Below, piece after piece: positions 27,702-36,758 of a stretch of DNA of 64,000 nt. A program made the translations under genes and the position numbers. The notes below the pieces were generated by a model that was not told the DNA's origin, did no database searches, and was given only the letters and a program-made list of their open reading frames with translations. The stretch's first letter is position 1; the number at the start of each line of letters is the position of its first letter. The DNA is from Bacteroidota bacterium (GTDB lineage: Bacteria; Bacteroidota; Bacteroidia; Chitinophagales; Chitinophagaceae), in NCBI GenBank assembly GCA_018267705.1, contig JAFDXX010000004.1:1-64000 (forward strand), written 5' to 3'.

Positions 27702-29228
27702 ATGGCCCTAATTGAAATAAAATTACCTAAAACAATTACTAAAGCATTAGGCTTGCCTGAAAATAATACTCGAAGGCAGCAACTAAAAGTTTTAAAAAAA
27801 TTATTACGCAAAGCACAGTTTACAGAATTTGGTCAGCAATATCGGTTTGATGAAATTTTATTAAGCAAACATATTGGGAAAAAATTTCAAGAATTAGTGC
27901 CAACATATAATTATGATAGTATTTATAATCAATGGTGGCAACGTACATTAGAGGGCATACCCGATGTTTGTTGGCCCGGTAAAATAAAATACTATGCCTT
28001 ATCATCCGGCACATCAGAAGCAGCAAGCAAATACATTCCTATTACCAACGATTTATTAAAAGGAAATAAAATTGTAATGATAAAACAATTACTATCATTA
28101 CGCAGTTACGAGAATGTTCCTTTAACCTCTGTAAGTAAGGGCTGGCTTGCATTGGGCGGTAGTACTCAATTACAAAAAGGTACCGGATATTTTGCCGGAG
28201 ATTTAAGTGGTATTACTGCTAAAAAAGCCCCAATATGGTTTCAACCGTTTTATAAACCCGGAAAAAAAATTGCTAAAGAAAAAGATTGGAATAAAAAATT
28301 AAAAGATATTGTTGCGAAAGCCCCACAATGGGATATTGGTTTTGTAGTAGGTGTACCTGCATGGGTACAAATGTGTATGGAAATGATTATTGAAAAATAT
28401 AAACTCAATAACATTCATGAAATGTGGCCCAACTTAGATTTTTTTGTACACGGCGGCGTAAGTTTTGAGCCCTACAAAAAAGGATTTCAAAAATTATTAG
28501 GCAAACCCATTACTTATATTGAAACCTATTTAGCAAGCGAAGGTTTTATTGCCTATCAAGATAAGCAATATGCAAAAGGAATGAAATTGGTTTTGAACGA
28601 ACATATTTTTATGGAATTTGTTCCGTTTGATGATAATAATTTTGATAACGATGGTAATTTATTACCCAATGCAAACGCTTTAATGGTGCATGAAGTAGAA
28701 GAAAATAAAGATTATGCTTTACTAATTAGCACTACTGCCGGAGCATGGCGTTATTTAATTGGTGATACTGTAAAATTTATAAATAAAGAACGCGGTGAAA
28801 TAATTATAACCGGAAGAACCAAACATTTTTTAAGTTTAGTAGGCGAGCATTTAAGTGTAGATAATATGAACAAAGCCATACAATTGGCAAGTGAAGAATT
28901 AAATATTTCTATACCAGAATTTACTGTTGCCGGAATTCCATACAATAATTTCTTTGCACATCAATGGTATATAGCATGTAACAATAATGTTGATGCAAAT
29001 GCATTAAAAAAAATAATTGATGAAAAATTAAATGAATTGAATGATGACTATGCAGTTGAAAGAAAAAGTGCATTAAAAGAAATTTTTGTAGAAGTATTAA
29101 CAGCACAACAGTTTATGGATTTTATGAAACTAAAAGGTAAAGTGGGTGGTCAGCATAAATTTCCGCGTGTGTTAAAAGGCAAAATGCTACAAGAGTGGCA
29201 GCATTTTTTAAAAAAAGAATTGGCATAA
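27702..29228 (+). CDS. GH3-family acyl-adenylating/amido synthetase
   Basis: This 508-residue protein is of the GH3 family (named after plant auxin-responsive genes). The ATP-binding motif ALSSGTSEAASKYIP is near residues 104-118. Family blocks follow (GGVSFEPYKKGF, then ETYLASEGFIA and GAWRYLIGDTVKF). Plant members join jasmonate or auxin to amino acids. Bacterial members are common in Bacteroidota and their substrates are unknown. It follows the GT gene by 73 bp and precedes a LysE-type exporter by 21 bp. Confidence 0.9.
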   Translation: MALIEIKLPKTITKALGLPENNTRRQQLKVLKKLLRKAQFTEFGQQYRFDEILLSKHIGKKFQELVPTYNYDSIYNQWWQRTLEGIPDVCWPGKIKYYALSSGTSEAASKYIPITNDLLKGNKIVMIKQLLSLRSYENVPLTSVSKGWLALGGSTQLQKGTGYFAGDLSGITAKKAPIWFQPFYKPGKKIAKEKDWNKKLKDIVAKAPQWDIGFVVGVPAWVQMCMEMIIEKYKLNNIHEMWPNLDFFVHGGVSFEPYKKGFQKLLGKPITYIETYLASEGFIAYQDKQYAKGMKLVLNEHIFMEFVPFDDNNFDNDGNLLPNANALMVHEVEENKDYALLISTTAGAWRYLIGDTVKFINKERGEIIITGRTKHFLSLVGEHLSVDNMNKAIQLASEELNISIPEFTVAGIPYNNFFAHQWYIACNNNVDANALKKIIDEKLNELNDDYAVERKSALKEIFVEVLTAQQFMDFMKLKGKVGGQHKFPRVLKGKMLQEWQHFLKKELA

Positions 29229-29249
29229 AAATATATTAAAAATAATTGC

Positions 29250-29906
29250 ATGCTTGCAGCTTTAATAAAAGGATTGGCACTTGGTTTATTGCTTTCAGTA
29301 TCTGTTGGTCCAATTATTTTTTCTATAATAAAACAAAGTATTAATAAGGGGCATAAAGCAGGATATATTTTTGTTGCAGGTATTTCTGCTAGTGATATTA
29401 CCATGGTTTTAATATGCAACTCATTTGCAACATTGTTTGCAACACTTTTAAAACATGAAAAAATAATTGCCATTGGTGGTAGTATTTTTTTAATAATACT
29501 TGGTGTATATTCTTTATTTTTCAAAAAACCAACTTCGGTTGGAGATGATCATTTAAAACCTACATCATTTAAAAACCACCAACTTTTAGGAATATTTTTT
29601 TCAGGTTATTTAATGAATATTTTAAACCCCGGTGCATTACTATTTTGGTTTGCATGGAGTGCCGCAATATTAGCAGATGCTGCAGAAACTGCACACCCTA
29701 TTCAATATCGCATTTTGGTATTTGGTACTTGTTTGGCTGTTGTTTTATTAACAGATATTGCCAAAGTTTTATTGGCAGGAAAAATTCGTTCTAAACTTAC
29801 ACCTAAAAATATGCATCGTATAGATCAGTTGCTGGGTATGGTTTTAATAGGTTTTGGTATTGCATTGATTTATGGTGTTTTAGAATTTGGCAATAAACTG
29901 CATTAG
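29250..29906 (+). CDS. LysE-family translocator
   Basis: The 218-residue membrane protein has about six transmembrane segments. The N-terminal signature GLLLSVSVGPIIFSIIKQS is typical of the LysE/RhtB superfamily, which exports amino acids and similar compounds. Its position 21 bp after a GH3-type synthetase suggests a link with export of an amino-acid conjugate, but this is only an inference. The start at 29250 is the first ATG. Confidence 0.87.
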   Translation: MLAALIKGLALGLLLSVSVGPIIFSIIKQSINKGHKAGYIFVAGISASDITMVLICNSFATLFATLLKHEKIIAIGGSIFLIILGVYSLFFKKPTSVGDDHLKPTSFKNHQLLGIFFSGYLMNILNPGALLFWFAWSAAILADAAETAHPIQYRILVFGTCLAVVLLTDIAKVLLAGKIRSKLTPKNMHRIDQLLGMVLIGFGIALIYGVLEFGNKLH

Positions 29907-29961
29907 TTAATTTTAACTTTAAAATTTCTGCTTACTGAAAATTTGGTATTAATTTTCGTTA

Positions 29962-30516
29962 ATGAAACAACTGTTTATAATCTTCTGTCTTTTATTTTCT
30001 TTCTCTGCATTTTCGCAAACAACTGAATGGATGGTTTTACAAAAGAAAGGGATAACCGTTGAAACATTTTTTCCTAATAAATACATAACCTTTCAATTAG
30101 ATAATTTGCAGTGGATTGAAGGAGAAATAAAAGCAATACAAAATGATTCAATTTTTATAAATCAAAAAATTGCAAGGATAGTAAGCAATGCTTGGGGTTT
30201 GCCTGTTAGAGATACTGTTGCATTAGGTTTGCTGAAATATAATATTCATCAAATTTATGCGTTGCCTTTAAAAAATCAACAGTTAGGTGTTGTAACAAGT
30301 GGTGCAATTTTTCAGGTGGCAGGTGCCGGATTTATTGTTTTAAATGCTGCTAATTGCTTCATTCAAAATGAAAGTTTTTTTGCAACACAAAATATTACCA
30401 ATGTTAGTATTGCAGCCGGTGTTTTTTTATTTGGAAAAATTTTACAATGGAATCATCCATCAAAAATAATTTTGGGAAAGAAATATATATTAAAAAATAT
30501 TAAAATGGGTGTATGA
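29962..30516 (+). CDS. Secreted protein of unknown function
   Basis: The 184-residue protein has a signal peptide of about 18 residues (ending SAFSQ). The region after it (GITVETFFPNKYITFQ, with IEGEIKAIQNDSIFI) reads as a beta-rich domain. Two hydrophobic stretches at about 115-133 and 140-155 could be membrane segments. I do not recognise the family. Similar small proteins are common in Bacteroidota envelopes. The stop overlaps the first copy of a 14-bp imperfect direct repeat. Confidence 0.6.
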   Translation: MKQLFIIFCLLFSFSAFSQTTEWMVLQKKGITVETFFPNKYITFQLDNLQWIEGEIKAIQNDSIFINQKIARIVSNAWGLPVRDTVALGLLKYNIHQIYALPLKNQQLGVVTSGAIFQVAGAGFIVLNAANCFIQNESFFATQNITNVSIAAGVFLFGKILQWNHPSKIILGKKYILKNIKMGV

Positions 30517-30592
30517 TGCCATGAAACAGGAACTTTGAACCGAGCGTGGCAACAGGCGATGCCATAAAACACAAATGCTTGTAACATAAAGA

Positions 30593-31324
30593 ATGAAAGA
30601 AAATAATAAAAATAATTTTGTAAAAAAATTGTGGAAGTTTAGTAAACGGGCTTTTATAATTTGTTTTGCAACTTCATTAGTATATACCATAATTTGTTGT
30701 TGGTTAATGCCGCCAATAACTATTACACAAATTGCTAATTCTTTTTCGTATGGCTTGAAAAGAAATTATGTTGGTTGGAATGAAATATCGTACAATGTAA
30801 AGCTGGCGGCTATTGCAAGCGAAGATCAAAGCTTTCCGGATCATAACGGATTTGATTGGGATGCTATAAAAAAAAGTTTGAACCCACCGAAGAAAAAGAA
30901 AAATAGAAAAACAAAAATCCCTTTAGGTGGTGCAGCAAGTACAATTTCTCAGCAAACGGCTAAGAATGTTTTTTTATGGCAAGGAAGTGGTGTTACCAAA
31001 TACATTCGTAAGCTACCTGAATTTTATTTTACTGGTTTAATAGAATTGCTTTGGGGTAAAAAAAGAATTTTAGAAGTGTATTTGAATACGATTGAAATGG
31101 GCCCAGGAATTTTTGGTATTGAAGCTGCTGCTCAACAATATTTTCATAAACATGCTAAAGATTTAAGTAGAGAAGAAGCTGCAAAAATTATAGCATGTTT
31201 GCCGAATCCTAAAAAGTTTTCTGTTGTACCTGCCAGTGCCAGAGTTGCTTGGAGATACCCGCAAATACTGCGTGAAATGCATAATATTGAAGATGATGAA
31301 GATGTTTTAAATATTATAAAATAA
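30593..31324 (+). CDS. mtgA: Monofunctional peptidoglycan transglycosylase
   Basis: The 243-residue protein has one N-terminal transmembrane segment (about 20-38), then a GT51 domain. Conserved blocks are present: EDQSFPDHNGFDW, the GGAASTISQQTAKN block (with an uncommon GGA at the start), RILEVYLNTIEMGPGIFG and the YF...LSREEAA segment. It polymerises lipid II into glycan strands in the periplasm without a transpeptidase domain. The ATG at 30593 is preceded by A-rich sequence. It ends 11 bp inside the convergent kinase gene. Confidence 0.92.
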   Translation: MKENNKNNFVKKLWKFSKRAFIICFATSLVYTIICCWLMPPITITQIANSFSYGLKRNYVGWNEISYNVKLAAIASEDQSFPDHNGFDWDAIKKSLNPPKKKKNRKTKIPLGGAASTISQQTAKNVFLWQGSGVTKYIRKLPEFYFTGLIELLWGKKRILEVYLNTIEMGPGIFGIEAAAQQYFHKHAKDLSREEAAKIIACLPNPKKFSVVPASARVAWRYPQILREMHNIEDDEDVLNIIK

Positions 31325-31904
31325 TATTATTTATTGCTTCAATTGCTTTTTGTAATCTCTCTTCATAATTACCACTTATTTCAACCCAAGGTGTAGTTTG
31401 ATTAATGAGCAGGTCTTTATAAATTTTGTGCAATTCTTTTCGTGGTTGCTCATTGGGGTATTCTCTTAACTCATCTTTAACCCAAGGCAAATCAATATTG
31501 CATAACAAATACAAATCGTATTTTCTTTTTACAATTTCATCTAAAATAAATTGGTGACATTTGCCAAAAACATACTCGCACCAAACTTTCATTACATACA
31601 TATCGGTGTCTATAAAAAGAATGGGCATGTGCAGAGTAGAATGTGAAGTATTTATTTTGTCATCCATCATTTGTGATTGATTACTTACGGATTCACTATA
31701 TTTTTCTTCTAAATCTAATTGCCCTTTTGCTATAATTAATAAATCATCGAAAGAATAGTTGGTTCCGTATTGTAATAAATACTCTCTTGCAAATTCAGGA
31801 CAGCATTGTGTTTTATAGTATTGTGCCAGTAAAGTACATAAGGTGCTTTTGCCTGTGCTTTCGGGGCCAATAACAACAACTTTTTTTATTTCTTTTTGGT
31901 CCAT
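31314..31904 (-). CDS. NadR-like nicotinamide riboside kinase/ATPase
   Basis: The 196-residue P-loop protein has GPESTGKST at 13-21, followed by CCPEFAREYL near 34-44 and FIDTDMYVMKVWCEYVFG near 96-113. These match the C-terminal kinase domain of NadR, which phosphorylates nicotinamide riboside. The N-terminal NMN adenylyltransferase domain is absent. Its first bases overlap the tag gene by 19 bp, and pnuC is the gene before tag. Together they suggest a nicotinamide riboside uptake and salvage unit. Confidence 0.86.
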   Translation of the reverse strand: MDQKEIKKVVVIGPESTGKSTLCTLLAQYYKTQCCPEFAREYLLQYGTNYSFDDLLIIAKGQLDLEEKYSESVSNQSQMMDDKINTSHSTLHMPILFIDTDMYVMKVWCEYVFGKCHQFILDEIVKRKYDLYLLCNIDLPWVKDELREYPNEQPRKELHKIYKDLLINQTTPWVEISGNYEERLQKAIEAINNIIL

Positions 31905-32437
31905 TCGGGGTTGTGTTTCAATATTATTTTTTTATATATAATACAATCTTCGGTATGTGCTCCGGGTAAAAAACCGGTACTCATTAAAAATTCGTTTACA
32001 ATTTCTCCGCCGGTAAATTTAAAATGTTGCTTAAATAATTTTACCCATTCTTCTTTTGTTTTAGGATGATGATGTTGTAACCATTTTTTAAATGAACCGA
32101 ATTTTTTTTGAAGCAATAAAACAGTTTTTGCATTTTCTATGGCTGCATTAATTTTTAATTTGTTACGAATAATTCCGGTATCATTTAATAAACGGGTGAT
32201 ATCTTTTTCTTTATAGGATGCAATTTTTTTTATATTGAATTGGTGATATGCTTTACGAAAATTTTCTTGTTTATTAAGAATAGTTGTCCAACTTAAACCT
32301 GCTTGATTTATTTCTAAAATTAATCTGCCAAATAATTCGTTATCATCTTCAATTGGAAAGCCATAGTAGTTGTCATGATATATTTTATGAAGATTGTTTT
32401 TATCGGTTATTGTTTTAATATAATTGCAGTAAGACAT
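31886..32437 (-). CDS. tag: DNA-3-methyladenine glycosylase I
   Basis: The 183-residue protein matches Tag, including the zinc site residues. Cys4, His21, His161 and Cys165 stand where E. coli Tag has Cys4, His17, His175 and Cys179. It removes 3-methyladenine from alkylated DNA in base-excision repair. It lies between pnuC (2 bp before it) and the NadR-like gene (19 bp overlap), so it shares their transcript although its job is unrelated. Confidence 0.92.
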   Translation of the reverse strand: MSYCNYIKTITDKNNLHKIYHDNYYGFPIEDDNELFGRLILEINQAGLSWTTILNKQENFRKAYHQFNIKKIASYKEKDITRLLNDTGIIRNKLKINAAIENAKTVLLLQKKFGSFKKWLQHHHPKTKEEWVKLFKQHFKFTGGEIVNEFLMSTGFLPGAHTEDCIIYKKIILKHNPEWTKKK

Positions 32438-32438
32438 G

Positions 32439-33068
32439 TTATTGCTTATTTAATTGTTCGTTTGCTTTTTTCATCCAAGATAATAAACCAAATATGGCAA
32501 TAATTAAAATAACTACATACTGAACACTTGTAAATACTAATGTTTTTACAAAATATAATGGTACAGATGCTATATTGGTAGCTATCCACCAGTACCAACT
32601 TTCTACTTTTTTCTTAGCCATTAACCACATGCCAGTATATGCCGTAGAACTTGCAAATGCATCTGCCCAAGGTATTGCACCTTCTGCAAAACTTTTTTTA
32701 GCAGCAGTTAAAGCAAAATAAATTGTAATATAAAATGATGCAAAAAATAGTAACTGATATATCCATTCTTTTTTGTTGCTATAAGTAATATGCAAAATAG
32801 TTGTATGGTTTATTCTGTCTTTTCTTGCCCATAACCACCATCCATAAATACTCATAATGGTGTAATAAAAATTTACACTTGCTTCTCCCAGCAAATGATA
32901 TTTGAAGCTTATTATTATATAGATGATTGTATTAATTAACCCAATTGGATACACCCAAATATTTTCTTTTTTGCTTAACCAAACACTTCCTATTCCTGCA
33001 AACACGGCAATAAATTCATACCAAGTTGTTTCTTGTAATCCGTTAATAAATTCGTGCCAAATGCTCAT
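32439..33068 (-). CDS. pnuC: Nicotinamide riboside transporter PnuC
   Basis: The 209-residue membrane protein has about seven hydrophobic segments and many aromatic residues. The PnuC signature lies around NFYYTIMSIYGWWLWARKD. It is predicted to facilitate nicotinamide riboside uptake across the inner membrane. Intracellular phosphorylation by the NadR-like kinase two genes downstream would trap the substrate. pnuC-tag-nadR are closely packed, which argues for one operon. The thiamine-specific relative PnuT is a less likely option because of the nadR neighbour. Confidence 0.88.
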   Translation of the reverse strand: MSIWHEFINGLQETTWYEFIAVFAGIGSVWLSKKENIWVYPIGLINTIIYIIISFKYHLLGEASVNFYYTIMSIYGWWLWARKDRINHTTILHITYSNKKEWIYQLLFFASFYITIYFALTAAKKSFAEGAIPWADAFASSTAYTGMWLMAKKKVESWYWWIATNIASVPLYFVKTLVFTSVQYVVILIIAIFGLLSWMKKANEQLNKQ

Positions 33069-33234
33069 TGTATATAGTCTTTAAATTAAAGTAAAGATAA
33101 TTATGTGAGATGGGGTTAATTATAAAACAATATTTTTTGTATCATTAAATATGAAAATAAATTCCGTGTAAAGTAAGTTTAGTTTTATTGAGTTTGTTAT
33201 TTTTAATTTTTATATCACCACTAAAATTTTAAGT

Positions 33235-33645
33235 ATGATACGAACAGCAACTGCCGTATGGAATGGCTCCGGCAAAGAAGGTAAAGGAGTAGTAAACACG
33301 CAAAGCGGAGTATTAAATAATACTCAATATTCTTTTGTTTCTCGTTTTGAAAATGGTATAGGTACTAACCCCGAAGAGTTGGTAGCTGCAGCCCATGCAG
33401 GTTGTTTTGCTATGAAATTAAGTTTTGTATTAGGTGCAGCAGGTTTTACACCTGAAGCATTGCATGTTAAATGCGAATTAGAATTTAAAGATGGCGTAAT
33501 TACAAAATCTCATTTAATTGTTGAAGGAAAAATTCAAGATATTAATAAAGATCAATTTAATACGGCAGTAAAAGATGCAGAAGCTAATTGCCCTATAAGT
33601 AAATTATTAAATACAGCTATTTCTTCTGAAGCAATTTTGCTGTAA
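33235..33645 (+). CDS. OsmC-family peroxiredoxin-like protein
   Basis: This is an OsmC protein of 136 residues. The two redox Cys lie in HAGCFAMKLSF (near 56) and ANCPISKLL (near 121), as in peroxide-reducing OsmC. The start MIRTATAVWNGSGKEGKG is typical. It reduces organic hydroperoxides in the cytosol. It is convergent with korB and separated from it by a long hairpin. Confidence 0.92.
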   Translation: MIRTATAVWNGSGKEGKGVVNTQSGVLNNTQYSFVSRFENGIGTNPEELVAAAHAGCFAMKLSFVLGAAGFTPEALHVKCELEFKDGVITKSHLIVEGKIQDINKDQFNTAVKDAEANCPISKLLNTAISSEAILL

Positions 33646-33659
33646 TCTTTACAAAAAGT

Positions 33660-33730
33660 AAAAGATTCAAGAAGTTTTAATTAACAACTGTTGTTGTATT
33701 ATTTAACGGTTAAAACCTCTTGAATCTTTT
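33660..33730. terminator. Long bidirectional hairpin terminator
   Basis: AAAAGATTCAAGAAGTTTTAA, of which the last base is at 33680, pairs with the segment 33710-33730 over 21 positions with a single mismatch. It lies between the stops of convergent osmC and korB (14 bp and 12 bp away) and is flanked by T-runs, so it can stop transcription in both directions. Confidence 0.82.
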
Positions 33731-33742
33731 TTATATTGTGTA

Positions 33743-34777
33743 TTAAACTATTTCCCAAACTTCTTTTCCGCGTAATAGTTTATTTAAATCGCCTTTGCCT
33801 TTAGTAGTAATAATTTCTTCAATTTGCATTGCCATAACATCTTCGTAGCAGGCACGTTCTGTTTGATAGAAAACACCAAATGGCCTTGGATAAAAACCTT
33901 CACTTTTATTAGGGTTATCAAACATTCTTATAAGTATTTGTGCTTTATAAAAATCTTTTTCATCATGTATCCATAAATCATCGGCACTAATGCCATTGTT
34001 TAATTCAACTACTATTGGGTTTAATCCGTCTAATTTTATTCCTTTGTTTTTATTGGCACCAAATACTAATGGTTGTCCTTGTTCAAGATATAAACCTGTA
34101 TCTTGTTTAGTTCCTTTTTCTGTAAAAATTTCAAAAGCACCATCGTTAAAAATATTACAGTTTTGATATATTTCAACAAAAGATGATCCTTTGTGTTGGT
34201 GTGCTCTTGTAAGAATGGTTTGTAAATGTTTAGGATCTCTATCCATACTGCGTGCAATAAAACTTGCATCTGCACCCATTGCTAATGCCAATGGGTTAAA
34301 TGGATGATCGATACTTCCAAACGGAGTTGATTTTGTTATTTTATGTTCTTCAGATGTAGGTGAATATTGCCCTTTGGTTAAACCATAAATTTGATTATTA
34401 AACACCAACATATTTACATCAAAATTTCTGCGAAGCAAATGAATAGTATGATTACCACCAATGCTCATACTATCTCCATCACCACTAATAATCCAAACAC
34501 TTAATTCAGGCCTTGCAGCTTTTAAACCACTTGCAATAGCTGTAGCACGTCCATGAATGCTGTGCATACCATAAGTGTTCATGTAATACGGAAAACGCGA
34601 TGAGCAACCAATACCCGAAATAATAACAATATTTTCTTTAGGTACGCCAATACCGGGCATTACTTTTTGTACTTGTGCAAGAATAGAATAATCTCCACAA
34701 CCGGGGCACCAACGCACTTCTTGGTCTGTTGCAAAATCTTTAGCTGTTAAAACAGCGGCATTTGTTTGTGTACTCAT
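33743..34777 (-). CDS. korB: 2-oxoacid:ferredoxin oxidoreductase subunit beta
   Basis: The ATG at 34777 gives a 344-residue protein; an in-frame TTG at 34798 is less likely. The iron-sulfur/TPP-associated motif WCPGCGDYSIL opens the domain (about residues 24-34), GISCSSRFPYYMNTYG-like sequence follows, and the TPP-binding GDGDSMSIGGN near 100. It is the beta subunit that oxidises a 2-oxoacid such as 2-oxoglutarate with ferredoxin. The alpha (or alpha-gamma) gene is not next to it. A - strand TATCTTTG box (34803-34796) lies 19 bp before the ATG. Confidence 0.9.
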   Translation of the reverse strand: MSTQTNAAVLTAKDFATDQEVRWCPGCGDYSILAQVQKVMPGIGVPKENIVIISGIGCSSRFPYYMNTYGMHSIHGRATAIASGLKAARPELSVWIISGDGDSMSIGGNHTIHLLRRNFDVNMLVFNNQIYGLTKGQYSPTSEEHKITKSTPFGSIDHPFNPLALAMGADASFIARSMDRDPKHLQTILTRAHQHKGSSFVEIYQNCNIFNDGAFEIFTEKGTKQDTGLYLEQGQPLVFGANKNKGIKLDGLNPIVVELNNGISADDLWIHDEKDFYKAQILIRMFDNPNKSEGFYPRPFGVFYQTERACYEDVMAMQIEEIITTKGKGDLNKLLRGKEVWEIV

Positions 34778-34855
34778 AAACTTAAATGATTCATTCAAAG
34801 ATAAAGGTAATGTAGAATTAAAAATAGTAATGTTCTTTATTCAATTGAATATTAC

Positions 34856-35203
34856 TTATTCTTCTTTGCTTAATTCTTCCCAATATTCTGCAGCTCTTCT
34901 GGTATGTGGTATTACAATAGTGCCACCAACAATATTGGCAACGGCAAAAATTTCGTATAGTTCATCTGTTGTAACATTTAATTCATGGGCTTTTCCTAAA
35001 TGATATTTAATACAATCATCGCAACGTAATACCATGCTGGCTACCAATCCCAGCATTTCTTTTGTTTTTTTATCTAATACACCCTCTTCATAAGTATTGG
35101 TATCTAAATTCCACAAACGTTTCATCACCAAATTATTCTTACTTAAAATAACATCGTTCATTTTGGTGCGGTAATTGTTAAACTCATTTACTAATTGGCT
35201 CAT
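34856..35203 (-). CDS. Carboxymuconolactone decarboxylase/AhpD-family protein
   Basis: The ATG at 35203 gives 115 residues; a TTG at 35239 would extend it by 12. The fold is the CMD/AhpD helical bundle, with the redox-like motif RCDDCIKYHLGKA (CXXC...H), then ELYEIFAVANIVGGTIVIPH. The CXXC points to an AhpD-like peroxidase helper rather than a true decarboxylase. It lies 78 bp upstream of korB on the same strand and may be co-transcribed. Confidence 0.84.
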   Translation of the reverse strand: MSQLVNEFNNYRTKMNDVILSKNNLVMKRLWNLDTNTYEEGVLDKKTKEMLGLVASMVLRCDDCIKYHLGKAHELNVTTDELYEIFAVANIVGGTIVIPHTRRAAEYWEELSKEE

Positions 35204-35328
35204 AATTTTTGTTTTTATAAATGTAGTTTTATTACACAAATATTATTTATCGAAATAAGTAATACTTGGGTTTGCAATAAACAATTTTAAAACCTAAGCA
35301 GTATCTTCAATAATTAAATATTAATAGA

Positions 35329-36741
35329 ATGAACAGCAAATTTGATTTTGGAATGATAGGGTTGGGAACCATGGGGCGAAACTTATTATTGAATATGGCC
35401 GATCACGAATTCTCTGTTATTGGTTTTGATAAAGATGCAACCAAAGCAGCCTCGTTAGAACAAGAATCAAACAACAATAAAAACGTAAAAGGCGTAGTTA
35501 CATTAAATGAAATGGTGCAACAATTAAAAACTCCACGCCGTATAATGATGTTGGTGCCTGCAGGAAAAGCTGTTGATGATGTTATTGAAAATTTATTACC
35601 ATTAATAAATGAAGGAGATGTAATTATAGACGGAGGTAACTCTTTTTTTGAAGATACCTTACGCCGTATAAAATATTTACAAGAAAAGAAAATTCATTTT
35701 GTAGGAATGGGTGTTAGCGGAGGAGAAAAAGGAGCAAGATACGGACCCAGCATTATGCCCGGTGGAGATATAGAAGCATGGAAACATTTACAACCTATTT
35801 TAGAAGCTATTGCAGCAAAAGTGAATAATGAACCATGTGTTGCATATATGGGTAAAGATGCTGCAGGGCATTATGTAAAAATGGTACATAACGGAATTGA
35901 ATATGCAATTATGCAATTAATTAGTGAAGTGTATGCACTATTAAAAAATGGAATACAATTATCCAACAAAGAACTACACGAAGTTTTTAAAACATGGAAC
36001 GAAAAAGAATTACAAAGTTTTTTAATTGAAATAACTGCTAATATATTTAAACAAAAAGATGAACTTACAGAGTACGATTTAATAGATATGATTTTAGATG
36101 AAGCTGGCTCAAAGGGCACAGGAAAATGGACTTCACAAGAAGCGATGAACCTTGGCATCGGTATTCCAACTATAGATATTGCCGTAAGCTTAAGAAATAT
36201 TTCTGCCTATAAAACCGAACGTGTAACAGCATCAAAACTATATAACACATCAACAACCATAAACACAAATAATCAACAAAATTTTATTCATCAATGTTAT
36301 GATGCATTATTTGTTGCAACTATTTTATGCTACGCTCAAGGGTTAGCTATGTTGCATAAAGCATCTGAAGAATATAACTTAGAAATTCCGTTGCATGATG
36401 TTGTAAAAATTTGGAGAGGTGGTTGTATTATTCGTTCATCATTATTAGAAAAATTCTATACAGCATATCAAAACAATAATAATTTATCTAATATTTTATT
36501 AGATAAAAACATTGCTACATTAATTCAATCTAAAATAAGCAGTTTACAAAAAACAATTATAGCTGCTGCTGAAAACAATATTGCAATAACAGGTTTAATG
36601 AGTGCATTAGGGTATTTAAATGCTTACTCAACAGCAAAAATGCCAACCAATTTAATTCAAGCTCAAAGAGATTATTTTGGTGCACATACCTATCAACGGA
36701 TTGATAAAGAAGGAATATTTCACACAAAGTGGAATGATTAA
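35329..36741 (+). CDS. gnd: 6-phosphogluconate dehydrogenase, decarboxylating
   Basis: This 470-residue enzyme has nucleotide-binding GLGTMG (about 12-17), [12 protein letters not shown] near 102-113, [19 protein letters not shown] near 128-146, and [12 protein letters not shown] with the catalytic Lys. It converts 6-phosphogluconate to ribulose 5-phosphate with NADP reduction. zwf follows 17 bp later. pgl, which would complete the oxidative branch, is not here. The C-terminal helical domain is complete. Confidence 0.96.
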   Translation: MNSKFDFGMIGLGTMGRNLLLNMADHEFSVIGFDKDATKAASLEQESNNNKNVKGVVTLNEMVQQLKTPRRIMMLVPAGKAVDDVIENLLPLINEGDVIIDGGNSFFEDTLRRIKYLQEKKIHFVGMGVSGGEKGARYGPSIMPGGDIEAWKHLQPILEAIAAKVNNEPCVAYMGKDAAGHYVKMVHNGIEYAIMQLISEVYALLKNGIQLSNKELHEVFKTWNEKELQSFLIEITANIFKQKDELTEYDLIDMILDEAGSKGTGKWTSQEAMNLGIGIPTIDIAVSLRNISAYKTERVTASKLYNTSTTINTNNQQNFIHQCYDALFVATILCYAQGLAMLHKASEEYNLEIPLHDVVKIWRGGCIIRSSLLEKFYTAYQNNNNLSNILLDKNIATLIQSKISSLQKTIIAAAENNIAITGLMSALGYLNAYSTAKMPTNLIQAQRDYFGAHTYQRIDKEGIFHTKWND

Positions 36742-36758
36742 TCTTTAATAATTTATTT

